Positions 1 through 6,406 are shown, counted from the first letter of the stretch. The stretch is 7,562 nt of DNA from JAAYRG01 sp964643255 (GCA_964643255.1 CAZXSM010000088.1:1-7562); one strand, 5' to 3'. The notes: generated from the letters alone by a model not told the origin. A program made the numbers and translations.

Positions 1-43
1 TAAAAATAATAAAAATATAGATGAGCTACTTAATGAATTTTAA
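1..43 (+). CDS. 3' end of an upstream gene (partial, product unknown)
   Basis: Reading from base 2, this stretch is open and ends in TAA at 41-43, giving the tail KNNKNIDELLNEF. The other two forward frames hit stops at once (TAA at 1-3, TAG at 18-20). The hydrophilic tail and a strong hairpin beginning 8 bases after the stop fit a true gene end. Only 13 codons are visible, so nothing can be said of the product, and a chance open frame is not excluded. Confidence 0.5.
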   Translation, partial: KNNKNIDELLNEF

Positions 44-50
44 AGGCTTA

Positions 51-82
51 ATTTCAGGCGAACTTAAGTGTTCGCCTGAAAT
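51..82 (+). terminator. Probable intrinsic terminator of the upstream gene
   Basis: There is a perfect 13-bp inverted repeat, ATTTCAGGCGAAC (51-63) and its complement (70-82), with a 6-base loop TTAAGT. The downstream tail ATTTGTAATT is U-rich but not a clean U-run. Its position just after the stop at 43 makes it the likely end of the upstream transcript, separating it from the sugar operon. The weak U-tract is the main doubt. Confidence 0.65.
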
Positions 83-158
83 ATTTGTAATTCACAATAT
101 ATAAATATACCTAAAGTATCCTCCGATATAGCAGTATGCATGATAAACTCATTATATA

Positions 159-172
159 TATGTTCAAACATA
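159..172. promoter_or_regulatory. Imperfect palindrome, possible protein-binding site
   Basis: TATGTTCAAACATA has 6-base arms (TATGTT/AACATA) around a central CA. Such dyads can be operators, but in DNA this AT-rich a 6-bp arm can occur by chance. It lies well upstream of both candidate promoters and lacks the central CG of the main operator, so it is probably not bound by the same regulator. Confidence 0.2.
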
Positions 173-251
173 CACAAGTACATTAGAGAAACAAAAATAC
201 TTGGATTGTTATATCATAAGTTATAAAAAAAAGATAAAATATTAAATATAC

Positions 252-278
252 TTGACAAATCATCTAAAGTAATATAAT
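252..278 (+). promoter_or_regulatory. Candidate upstream promoter with 15-bp spacer
   Basis: A perfect -35 hexamer TTGACA (252-257) is followed by a perfect -10 hexamer TATAAT (273-278), and A-rich DNA upstream resembles an UP element. The spacer is only 15 bp, shorter than the usual 16-18, so basal activity could be weak or depend on an activator. Transcription from it would start near 285 and run through the operator into the lipoprotein gene with a leader of roughly 220 bases. With AT content this high, a chance match is possible. Confidence 0.4.
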
Positions 279-291
279 CTAAAGTTAAATA
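262..291 (+). repeat. Tandem direct repeat, two 15-base units
   Basis: ATCTAAAGTAATATA (262-276) is followed directly by ATCTAAAGTTAAATA (277-291), matching at 13 of 15 positions. The units cover most of the spacer and the -10 of the candidate upstream promoter. The core CTAAAGT also occurs at 111-117. Head-to-tail repeats can be sites for activators that bind direct repeats, but simple duplication in AT-rich DNA would look the same. Confidence 0.4.
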
Positions 292-375
292 TAAGATAAT
301 AATATAACCCATTAACTATATTATAAAAATCTTATCAAAAAGAAATAACTGGTCATACGAAATTTTTTTACCTAT

Positions 376-404
376 TTGGTGAATCGATTCACCATTGTTA
401 TAAT
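376..404 (+). promoter_or_regulatory. Main promoter of the sugar operon (extended -10)
   Basis: The -10 hexamer TATAAT (399-404) is perfect and is preceded by TGT (396-398), making an extended -10 element. With a 17-bp spacer, the -35 is TTGGTG (376-381), which matches only the TTG part of the consensus; an extended -10 can compensate. Transcription would start around 411, giving a leader of about 93 bases. The 18-bp palindrome fills the space between -35 and -10, so this looks like a repressible promoter. Confidence 0.75.
377..394. promoter_or_regulatory. LacI-family operator (perfect 18-bp palindrome)
   Basis: TGGTGAATCGATTCACCA is a perfect palindrome with a central CG. Symmetric sites with a central CpG are typical of LacI-family repressors, whose hinge helices push a leucine into that step. 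The operon's last gene encodes such a regulator with an intact hinge helix. The site overlaps the -35 and lies just before the extended -10, so binding should block RNA polymerase. That this regulator binds this site is inferred from shape, position and linkage. Confidence 0.85.
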
Positions 405-423
405 CAAGGTTTTAAGCCCTTGG

Positions 424-455
424 AATGTAATATATATTGCTGCAGCAATTACATT
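424..455 (+). other. Leader RNA hairpin in the 5' untranslated region
   Basis: AATGTAAT (424-431) is complementary to ATTACATT (448-455). Nested inside is the 14-bp palindrome ATTGCTGCAGCAAT (436-449), which can form a 5-bp stem with a TGCA loop. As RNA, the best composite is a 6-bp outer stem, a 6-base bulge on the 5' side and the 5-bp inner stem. It begins about 13 bases after the predicted transcript start. It could protect the 5' end of the message or, as DNA, be a second protein site. Confidence 0.5.
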
Positions 456-457
456 TT

Positions 458-466
458 AAGAGGTGA
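458..466 (+). other. Shine-Dalgarno-like site without a start codon
   Basis: AAGAGGTGA closely matches the anti-Shine-Dalgarno complement AGGAGGTGA, but no ATG, GTG or TTG lies at usable spacing downstream. It follows the leader hairpin directly and sits 25 bases before the real ribosome site. Ribosome-binding sequences that start no gene are known to stabilise messages in Bacillus (the STAB-SD of cry3A). A chance purine-rich match is the alternative. Confidence 0.35.
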
Positions 467-490
467 ACATATAAACATATAATATATATA

Positions 491-497
491 AAGGAGG
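491..497 (+). promoter_or_regulatory. Ribosome binding site of the lipoprotein gene
   Basis: AAGGAGG lies 6 bases before the ATG at 504, near-ideal strength and spacing. It fixes the start and predicts strong translation, as expected for a binding protein needed in excess. Confidence 0.9.
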
Positions 498-503
498 ATT
501 TTT

Positions 504-1850
504 ATGAAACTTAAAAAATTATTAGTAGGGGTAATTACATTATCTATGGTTTTAGGTTTACTAGTAGCTTGTGGTGGCTCAGATGAAGATGGAGAACAAG
601 TTGATGCTACAGAATCTAAAACAGAAGAAGTAGGAAGCAATGGAGAATCTAATGATGTAGAATCCGATGATGAGGGATCTGATGAAGTAAGAGAAGTAAA
701 TCTTTCTGTATGGAATGAACCACATCAAGATGATGAACTTAATATGTATTTGCAAGCTGAAAAGGCAACAGGAATTAAGGTAAATGTGAATGTTATACCA
801 GAAACAGATTATTCATCTAAGCTAAACCAAATGGTAGCTACTGGAGACGATTCTATTGACATTTATGTTGTTTGGGAAAATGATATTGCAAACTTTGCTG
901 AGGCAGGTGGAATTGACCCACTAGATGATTATCTTGCTGATTCAACTATAGATTCTAGTGATTTTATCGATGCAGTAGCTGAGCTAACAGAGGGACTTGG
1001 AGCAACTTATGGTCTTCCATGGTGTGCTGCTACAGAGATTCTTTATTACAATCAAGACATGTTTGATGCGGCAGGAATTGAACATCCAGATAATGACTGG
1101 GATTATGAAGATTTCTTAGTTGCGGCTGGAGAACTTACACAATTTAACGATGATGATACTACAGACGTATATGGTTTTGACCTACCGAACTTACAAACAT
1201 GGTGGGTTGGCCCCGGATTATTAGGAGACCAAGTTTATGACCCAGCAACAGGTGAATTAGTTATTGGTGACGGAGCAGTTTCATTTATTCAAGATATGGT
1301 TGATTTAGCTGAAGCAGGATATATGCCAGTTCCTTCATCTGATACAAGTGACAATTTTGGTTCTGGTAAAGCAGCTATGAGTTGGCAAGGTAGTTGGATG
1401 ATTGGTTCATACGCTGATACTTTAGATTTTAACTGGGAAATAGCAACAATACCTAATGCCGGTAAAAAATATAATACACTTCACACAGGTTTTTATACAG
1501 TTAATTCTGAAAGTAAGAATAAAGAAGCTGCATGGGAAGTTATTGAATGGTTAATGGGTGAAGAAGGTCAAGCGATCAATTCACAAGCAAGTGGTAATCC
1601 ATCTGCACTTGTAACAATTGCAGAAAAAGAAGAGTGGAAAGTAGAAGCAGCAACAACAATTGAGAACTGGGATGCTATGATTGATTCCCTAGAAACAGGA
1701 GTTTTTGGATATACATCTCTTCCAGCAGGAGTTACAGGTAATGCAGTTAGTTTATTTGAGACCGCAGTGTCTGGTCAACTTACTTCTAAAGAAGCAGTGC
1801 AACAAGCAATGGAATATGGTGCTGAGACTATAGGTTACACCTTAGATTAG
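504..1850 (+). CDS. Extracellular sugar-binding lipoprotein of a CUT1 ABC transporter
   Basis: This 448-residue protein is the substrate-capturing subunit of the importer, anchored outside the membrane. The N-terminus has a lysine-rich start (MKLKK), a hydrophobic core (6-22) and a lipobox LVAC with the lipidated cysteine at 23. An acidic, Gly/Ser-containing linker without sequence complexity spans about 24-65. The mature domain begins near VNLSVWN (65-71). The segment GKAAMSWQGSWMIGSYA (288-304) is typical of family 1 solute-binding proteins (MalE/UgpB type), as is the late helix AAWEVIEWLMGEEGQ (342-356). Length is normal for the family. Many aromatic residues (W173, W233-W234, W294, W298) could stack on sugar rings. 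It is followed by two permeases and is probably controlled by the operator at 377-394. The class is clear; the ligand, probably an oligosaccharide or glycoside, cannot be read from sequence. Confidence 0.93.
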   Translation: MKLKKLLVGVITLSMVLGLLVACGGSDEDGEQVDATESKTEEVGSNGESNDVESDDEGSDEVREVNLSVWNEPHQDDELNMYLQAEKATGIKVNVNVIPETDYSSKLNQMVATGDDSIDIYVVWENDIANFAEAGGIDPLDDYLADSTIDSSDFIDAVAELTEGLGATYGLPWCAATEILYYNQDMFDAAGIEHPDNDWDYEDFLVAAGELTQFNDDDTTDVYGFDLPNLQTWWVGPGLLGDQVYDPATGELVIGDGAVSFIQDMVDLAEAGYMPVPSSDTSDNFGSGKAAMSWQGSWMIGSYADTLDFNWEIATIPNAGKKYNTLHTGFYTVNSESKNKEAAWEVIEWLMGEEGQAINSQASGNPSALVTIAEKEEWKVEAATTIENWDAMIDSLETGVFGYTSLPAGVTGNAVSLFETAVSGQLTSKEAVQQAMEYGAETIGYTLD

Positions 1851-1924
1851 AATTGATATCAATCTTTGTTAATGATGTAAAACAACGATTATAAAGTCGT
1901 ACACATAACATAAGATTCAAGAAA

Positions 1925-1967
1925 TATAATGAAGGCGGTTTCTAAAGGGGAAACCGCCTTCATTATA
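1925..1967 (+). other. Intercistronic stem-loop between binding-protein and permease genes
   Basis: A perfect 18-bp stem (1925-1942 with 1950-1967) encloses a 7-base loop TAAAGGG; its core is GAAGGCGGTTTC. The bases after it (AAAATCATCG) are not U-rich, so it is not a standard terminator. The following gene starts 23 bases later with a good ribosome site. In ABC operons such structures commonly protect the 3' end of the binding-protein message or end transcription in part, making that subunit more abundant than the permeases (the malE-malF spacer of E. coli is the known case). On the opposite strand a T-rich tail follows the stem, but no convergent gene is present. Confidence 0.85.
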
Positions 1968-1977
1968 AAAATCATCG

Positions 1978-1984
1978 AAAGGAG
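1978..1984 (+). promoter_or_regulatory. Ribosome binding site of the first permease
   Basis: AAAGGAG lies 6 bases before the ATG at 1991 and starts 10 bases after the intercistronic stem, so ribosomes can load even if the stem forms. Confidence 0.85.
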
Positions 1985-1990
1985 ACTGTC

Positions 1991-2911
1991 ATGAAACAAA
2001 GAAAAAAGAAACCAATAAATAGAAGGTTAAAAAACAATTTGACAGCTTATGCTTTTATGACACCATGGTTTATTGGTTTTGTTGTTTTTACATTATTTCC
2101 AATAATATTTATGTTTGCAGTCAGCCTAACCAACAGGAAACTAACAGGAATCTCTGAGTTTATAGGATTCACCAATTATATAAATATATTTAAGAACGCT
2201 AATTTTTGGAATTCATTTAGAGTAACAATATTCTACACTATAATAGTTATGATTGTAACTTCAGCCTGGGCTTTATTCATGGCTATGTTACTAAATCATA
2301 AAAACAGATTAAACGGGATATTTCAGTTTTGTTATTTTCTACCCTCTGTAATTCCTAGTGTTGCACTTTCATATGCATTTAGAAGTATATTTGGAAGAGA
2401 TGCAGGTTTGTTAAACTCTGTTCTTTCAGATGTAACTGGGAAAAACGTTTTGATTAATTGGTTATATGATCCAGCTTTTGTTTATCAAACTGTATTTTTT
2501 ATAACCTTATTTACATATAGTACTGGTCAAATGATGTTGGTATATAGGTCGGGTCTAAATGAAGTCCCTAAGATGCTTTATGAATCTGCTGATATTGATG
2601 GTGCTAGCTCATGGAAGAAGTTTACTAATATCACCTTACCACAGATTTCACCGGTTCTATTATTTAACACAATTACAGGAAGTATTAGTGCATTAAATGG
2701 TTCTTTTGCACTTTTATATCCTCTTACAGGTGAAGAGGGTAATCCAAACAAGATGACCCAAGTACTTAGTCTTTTAATTTACAACGAGTCATTTAGTAAT
2801 CAAAGAGTTGGTTACGGAAGTGCTTTGTCGGTTATTCTTTTCTTAATTGCAGGTGTATTCGGTTTAATCATATTTGCTTTGTCGAAGAAGTTTGTGTATT
2901 ACGAAAATTAA
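1991..2911 (+). CDS. Sugar ABC transporter permease, MalF/UgpA type
   Basis: This 306-residue integral membrane protein is one half of the sugar channel. A basic cytoplasmic N-terminus (KQRKKKPINRRLKNN) precedes about six hydrophobic segments, roughly 18-45, 78-101, 113-132, 165-186, 219-242 and 279-298. The opening YAFMTPWFIGFVVFTLFP (20-37) is characteristic of this permease class. The EAA loop that docks the ATPase reads ESADIDGASSWKKFTNITLP (198-217), with the family's invariant glycine at G204 and a serine in place of the first alanine. Length is normal. It is followed after 16 bases by the second permease, with which it should form a heterodimer. No ATPase gene is present; CUT1 systems of Firmicutes usually share an MsmX-like ATPase encoded elsewhere, which is the likely partner here. 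The family assignment is secure; the substrate is unknown. Confidence 0.94.
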   Translation: MKQRKKKPINRRLKNNLTAYAFMTPWFIGFVVFTLFPIIFMFAVSLTNRKLTGISEFIGFTNYINIFKNANFWNSFRVTIFYTIIVMIVTSAWALFMAMLLNHKNRLNGIFQFCYFLPSVIPSVALSYAFRSIFGRDAGLLNSVLSDVTGKNVLINWLYDPAFVYQTVFFITLFTYSTGQMMLVYRSGLNEVPKMLYESADIDGASSWKKFTNITLPQISPVLLFNTITGSISALNGSFALLYPLTGEEGNPNKMTQVLSLLIYNESFSNQRVGYGSALSVILFLIAGVFGLIIFALSKKFVYYEN

Positions 2912-2927
2912 GAGAGGAGATAGGTAC

Positions 2928-3782
2928 ATGAGTCAAGTTAAGATAAAAAAACAAAGTGTTTCAAGGCTTTTGATTTTACTCTTGAAAATCCTAGTAGCGA
3001 TTATTATGTTTATGCCTATTGTGTGGATAATTTCAGGTTCATTTAAGACCTTAACTGAATTTACCACTACAGCTAATATTATTCCAGAAAAGTTTACATT
3101 AGATAATTATGAATATGTTTTTAATACTGGAGATTTTTTAAAATATTTTAGAAATACAGTTATACTAATTTTAGGAACAGGAATAGGAACATTACTTTCT
3201 TCATCACTAGTAGCTTATCCACTTGCAAGACTGGATTTTCCAGGAAAAAATTTATTTTTTGGCATCATTATTGGAACTATGTTGGTTCCAGAAATATCTT
3301 TAATTATTCCTAAATATATTATGTTTGGGGAAATTGGATGGTTAGATTCTCTTTTACCAATGATTATTCCAGCATTTTTTGCATATCCCTATAATGTGTT
3401 TTTATTCCGACAATTCTTTAGATCAATTCCAAAGGAATTAGATGAGGCGGCAATTATAGATGGTTGTTCACATACAGGTTTATTCTTTAGGGTTATTGCA
3501 CCCCTATCAAAACCTATTTATATTACTATTGCTATACTTTCATCAGTATATTGGTGGAATGAACTTACACAACCTGTATTTTATTTAAATAGTGATAATT
3601 GGCGTACTTTAACAATTGCTTTAATGACAACATTTACTTATGTAAGAGGAGATTCATTTGTGGTTTCATGGCCTACAATTATGGCAGCATCAACTCTAAT
3701 GATTATCCCACCAATGTTATTATATCTATTTGGTTCTAAGTACTTAGTTGAAGGTGTAAAAACAAGTGGAATTAAAGGATAA
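2928..3782 (+). CDS. Sugar ABC transporter permease, MalG/UgpE type
   Basis: This 284-residue membrane protein is the second half of the channel. The frame is open further upstream to an ATG at 2874, inside the first permease gene, but the start at 2928 is chosen because AGAGGAGA (2913-2920) lies just before it and the added residues (MLCRRSLCITKI) do not resemble a permease start. About six hydrophobic segments are visible, roughly 13-38, 76-100, 109-131, 141-160, 197-220 and 249-269. The EAA loop reads EAAIIDGCSHTGLFFRVIAP (173-192), with the key glycine at 179 and cysteine where alanine is usual. The ending KYLVEGVKTSGIKG is typical of the MalG class, whose C-terminal tail contacts the ATPase in the maltose system. 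It is translated with its neighbour, 16 bases apart. Substrate unknown. Confidence 0.94.
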   Translation: MSQVKIKKQSVSRLLILLLKILVAIIMFMPIVWIISGSFKTLTEFTTTANIIPEKFTLDNYEYVFNTGDFLKYFRNTVILILGTGIGTLLSSSLVAYPLARLDFPGKNLFFGIIIGTMLVPEISLIIPKYIMFGEIGWLDSLLPMIIPAFFAYPYNVFLFRQFFRSIPKELDEAAIIDGCSHTGLFFRVIAPLSKPIYITIAILSSVYWWNELTQPVFYLNSDNWRTLTIALMTTFTYVRGDSFVVSWPTIMAASTLMIIPPMLLYLFGSKYLVEGVKTSGIKG

Positions 3783-3834
3783 TACATACTAATCAATGTA
3801 TATAGTTCTAAATTTTACGTAAAGACATCGGGAT

Positions 3835-3841
3835 GAAAGGA
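3835..3841 (+). promoter_or_regulatory. Ribosome binding site of the large enzyme gene
   Basis: GAAAGGA lies 7 bases before the ATG at 3849. It is weaker than the AAGGAGG of the lipoprotein gene. The 66-base gap before the gene holds only a short imperfect hairpin (3782-3787 with 3796-3801) and no clear promoter or terminator, so the gene should be read from the upstream operon message. Confidence 0.7.
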
Positions 3842-3848
3842 TAATATT

Positions 3849-6362
3849 ATGACTACTTATTTAGAAAATAATAATTATAAATTAATTGCTAATAGTGATA
3901 CAGGCATGATAGAAGGCTTATACAATAAAAATGATTTAGATGGTGGTAATTTTTTAATATCCACTGAAGCCTTAGAATACGATGGTTTTAATGAACAAAA
4001 ATATCGTTTACTTGGTTCAACTTTATTTGAACTTAAAGGCGATGATATGGGTGAATATGAAGAAACAGGAAAACTACCTATATATCAACAAAAAATAGAT
4101 AATGATCAGATTACTTTTATAAAAAAAGCATCAGGTCTAGAGTTTTCTTATCAATATAATCTTTTAGATGATGGTTTAAAATGGACTGCCTCAGTTAAGA
4201 ATGTCTCAAAAAATGATATTACATTTACAAAGCTTGCCCATTGGATACCTATAGCATACATATATGGCACAAGAGTAGAAAAAAACCTTACTGATTCTTG
4301 GTCAATGGTACCTTCTTTGGACGTTTCTACTCCTTTTATGGTTTGTAAGAAACGAAATGGAAAAGGGCCTGATTATATTGTAAGGAACATTAGCGGTGGA
4401 ATGAAATCAGTTGGTTCTGCTTGTTCTTATGAAAATCTATTTTTCAAACAGACATCCCCTTCTTTAAGTGGTATAGTCTTATATAATGCCGCCTTATGCT
4501 GGAATCCATTGGAAGGAGATAATCAGTTAACTGATTGGCAATATAAAGATTTATATAAAGAAATAACCCTTATACCAGGACAAGAATTAAGGGAAGATTT
4601 TGAAATCAGAAGCTTTGAAGTTGGTATGCTTAAGGATAAATTATTATCTCTTGGAACAAATTTTATAGATTTCCCTCCATATACCTTGGTAGGTGAAAAA
4701 GCCAAATTAAGGATTTATGGTGGAAAACCAATTAAATACACATCTTATTATGTTCCATCAACAAGGGATAAAGTTGATATAGAAGCAGAAGTTAAAGAGT
4801 TTGATATAGAAAAGAAGGAAACAAACAATAACATAGTAACAAAGCTTAATATAGGACCATTTATGGAAGCTGGTGAACGTAAACTAGTTATAGAATTTGA
4901 AGATGGTCAAATTTATAGCCTTGTTTTCCCAGTATACTCTAGTTTAAAAGATTATATTGAAGCAATCAGTAACTATATTTATACATATAGTTTTATATCA
5001 GACACAGAAGATCCTAATTATAGTGGCTATAGATCTGTATCACCCCAGGGTGAATCTTGTGCTAAGGGTTCATTTTTACTTATTAAGAATAGTTTATCAT
5101 CAAAGCCAAACCGAGATGAAATTAAACAAGTTGAATTAAATACAACAAACCATATCTTACCTAATTGGTTTGATGAGAATTTAAATCCAAAGAGAAAGTA
5201 TGGAAGTGGTTCTGATAAATTTGTTAGAATGTATGATATAGAGTATATTATTCTACAATTTTATTTATTAGGAACATTTTCAGATGATTTACTTAGTCTA
5301 AATAAGTCTAGTTACTATATACAAATGGCAGCAAAACTTTTAAGATATAGAATTGAAAAAACGCCTGATAAAAACGAAAGAGAATTAGAAGAAACTGGCC
5401 TGGCAATGACATGTCACTGGGATATGGATGATTTGATAAAACGATATTCCGACTTAGGGTTTAAAGAAGAAGCAGAAGAAATTAAGCATCTCCTTGATAT
5501 TTATATTGATAAACAAAAGGATATAGTTTATTCAGGTAAAAGTATGATAACAGAGATATGTTTTGATAATGCAGGAGTAGCAATGAGTACACAGACTCTT
5601 CTTTCCTTACATGAAAATGAAGCCGGATTAGAGGCAGCCAAACTATTAAAACCAAATGTAGCATATTCTAATGATTATCGTTGTTTTGCACCTGATAGAT
5701 GGTGGGAAGCACAGGCTCCAATGTATCATAATCTATGGGCAGCTAATGTGGCAAAGGCAATGATACAAGCTTATGAAGCAGGAGGAGATGAAGACTACTT
5801 AATTTTGTCTTATCGATCAATGATGCCATTATTTTATAATTATGACTGGACAATTAGGTCTGCAAGACGTACACTTAAAGCAGGTGAAGGAGTTTCAACT
5901 TATTGCATTACAGCCCCTAATTTAAATCATGAGCCTTGTTCTCATAATCGCTTTGGCCAACAGATTTTTGAACATGATGATTTCATTAATAGCCTTAATC
6001 TACAAGGAGATGATTGGGATAATGGTGTTGATCTTGTTATTTATCTTCAAAGCTTTGGACAAAAGTGTTATGTAGAAGGAACAAAAGACAAACCTTATGC
6101 TGTTGGTGGCCAAGTAGAGAGTATAATGAATGGATATCTTATCCATTCATATAGCGCTTATCCATCTTCTTATCATTTAAAACCTTGGAATATGACTATA
6201 AAACGCAGTAGTAATTCCTATACAATTGATAAAATCGAACTTATAAAAGGCGAATTAACAAAAGTATATATAAAAGGAAAACTTACTGATAATAACAAAT
6301 ATTTATGGATAGACAAGAATGGACATAAAGAAAAAGTTTATCCTGAATTTATTAAATTATAA
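3849..6362 (+). CDS. Large cytoplasmic protein, probable (alpha/alpha)-barrel carbohydrate-active enzyme of uncertain family
   Basis: This is an 837-residue protein with no signal peptide or membrane segment, so it should act in the cytoplasm on what the transporter brings in. Residues about 8-260 look mainly beta, with alternating hydrophobic strands and an opening (NYKLIANSDTGMIEGLYNK, 9-27) like the beta-sandwich start of several glycosidase families. Residues about 275-365 look like a second small beta domain. From about 365 to 740 it is helix-rich with many aromatic and acidic residues, suggesting an (alpha/alpha)6 toroid as in many glycosidases and some lyases. Candidate active-site clusters are RMYDIEY (460-466), CHWDMDD (522-528), PDRWWEAQ (615-622), YNYDW (663-667), FEHDD (707-711) and GDDWDN (720-725). 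A short beta tail closes it. I cannot assign a family: DUF5695-type six-hairpin proteins are one possibility from memory, unverified. A glycoside hydrolase is more likely than a lyase, mainly from operon context. Confidence 0.8.
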   Translation: MTTYLENNNYKLIANSDTGMIEGLYNKNDLDGGNFLISTEALEYDGFNEQKYRLLGSTLFELKGDDMGEYEETGKLPIYQQKIDNDQITFIKKASGLEFSYQYNLLDDGLKWTASVKNVSKNDITFTKLAHWIPIAYIYGTRVEKNLTDSWSMVPSLDVSTPFMVCKKRNGKGPDYIVRNISGGMKSVGSACSYENLFFKQTSPSLSGIVLYNAALCWNPLEGDNQLTDWQYKDLYKEITLIPGQELREDFEIRSFEVGMLKDKLLSLGTNFIDFPPYTLVGEKAKLRIYGGKPIKYTSYYVPSTRDKVDIEAEVKEFDIEKKETNNNIVTKLNIGPFMEAGERKLVIEFEDGQIYSLVFPVYSSLKDYIEAISNYIYTYSFISDTEDPNYSGYRSVSPQGESCAKGSFLLIKNSLSSKPNRDEIKQVELNTTNHILPNWFDENLNPKRKYGSGSDKFVRMYDIEYIILQFYLLGTFSDDLLSLNKSSYYIQMAAKLLRYRIEKTPDKNERELEETGLAMTCHWDMDDLIKRYSDLGFKEEAEEIKHLLDIYIDKQKDIVYSGKSMITEICFDNAGVAMSTQTLLSLHENEAGLEAAKLLKPNVAYSNDYRCFAPDRWWEAQAPMYHNLWAANVAKAMIQAYEAGGDEDYLILSYRSMMPLFYNYDWTIRSARRTLKAGEGVSTYCITAPNLNHEPCSHNRFGQQIFEHDDFINSLNLQGDDWDNGVDLVIYLQSFGQKCYVEGTKDKPYAVGGQVESIMNGYLIHSYSAYPSSYHLKPWNMTIKRSSNSYTIDKIELIKGELTKVYIKGKLTDNNKYLWIDKNGHKEKVYPEFIKL

Positions 6363-6392
6363 AAGAAACTAAAGATATATAAATGTTAAATT

Positions 6393-6398
6393 AAAGGA
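6393..6398 (+). promoter_or_regulatory. Ribosome binding site of the regulator gene
   Basis: AAAGGA lies 8 bases before the ATG at 6407. A nearer ATG at 6399 is out of frame. No promoter or operator-like palindrome is visible in the 44-base gap before the gene, which suggests the regulator is made from the operon message and controls its own level. Confidence 0.7.
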
Positions 6399-6406
6399 AT
6401 GAGTAA

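Larger units (their letters stand above)
83..503 (+). other. Long non-coding control region upstream of the sugar operon
   Basis: About 420 bases with no credible gene on either strand. The region is very AT-rich. It contains an imperfect palindrome (159-172), a candidate early promoter with a tandem repeat (252-291), the main promoter with its operator (376-404), and a structured leader (about 411-503). Nothing else stands out; I saw no clear CcpA-type cre site, tRNA or recognisable riboswitch. Confidence 0.6.

Noticed and set aside
425..430. ATG-TAA minimal start-stop in the leader
   Set aside because: No Shine-Dalgarno site is at proper spacing and the bases belong to the hairpin arm; chance is the simplest explanation.
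462..467. GGTGAA as an operator half-site in the leader
   Set aside because: The same six bases occur several times inside coding sequence, there is no partner half-site, and here they are part of a ribosome-site-like motif.
455..483. TATAAT at 478-483 as a promoter just before the lipoprotein gene
   Set aside because: The matching -35 (TTTAAG) is poor and the transcript would begin at about the ribosome site. The upstream extended -10 promoter is much better.
449..640. Open frame of 63 codons on the minus strand over the start of the lipoprotein gene
   Set aside because: It is antisense to a clear lipoprotein start, shows low-complexity sequence and has no good ribosome site.
1852..1863. 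12-bp palindrome ATTGATATCAAT just after the lipoprotein stop
   Set aside because: It is AT-rich, has no loop for a stable RNA stem and no promoter nearby; likely chance.
2874..2927. Earlier ATG for the second permease, overlapping the first permease gene
   Set aside because: No ribosome site precedes it and the extra 18 residues do not look like a permease N-terminus. The ATG at 2928 has AGAGGAGA in place.
4523..4705. Open frame of 60 codons on the minus strand inside the large enzyme gene
   Set aside because: It is a shadow of the strongly supported + strand gene, with no family resemblance. The same holds for the frames at 4957-5139 (+) and 5482-5664 (-).
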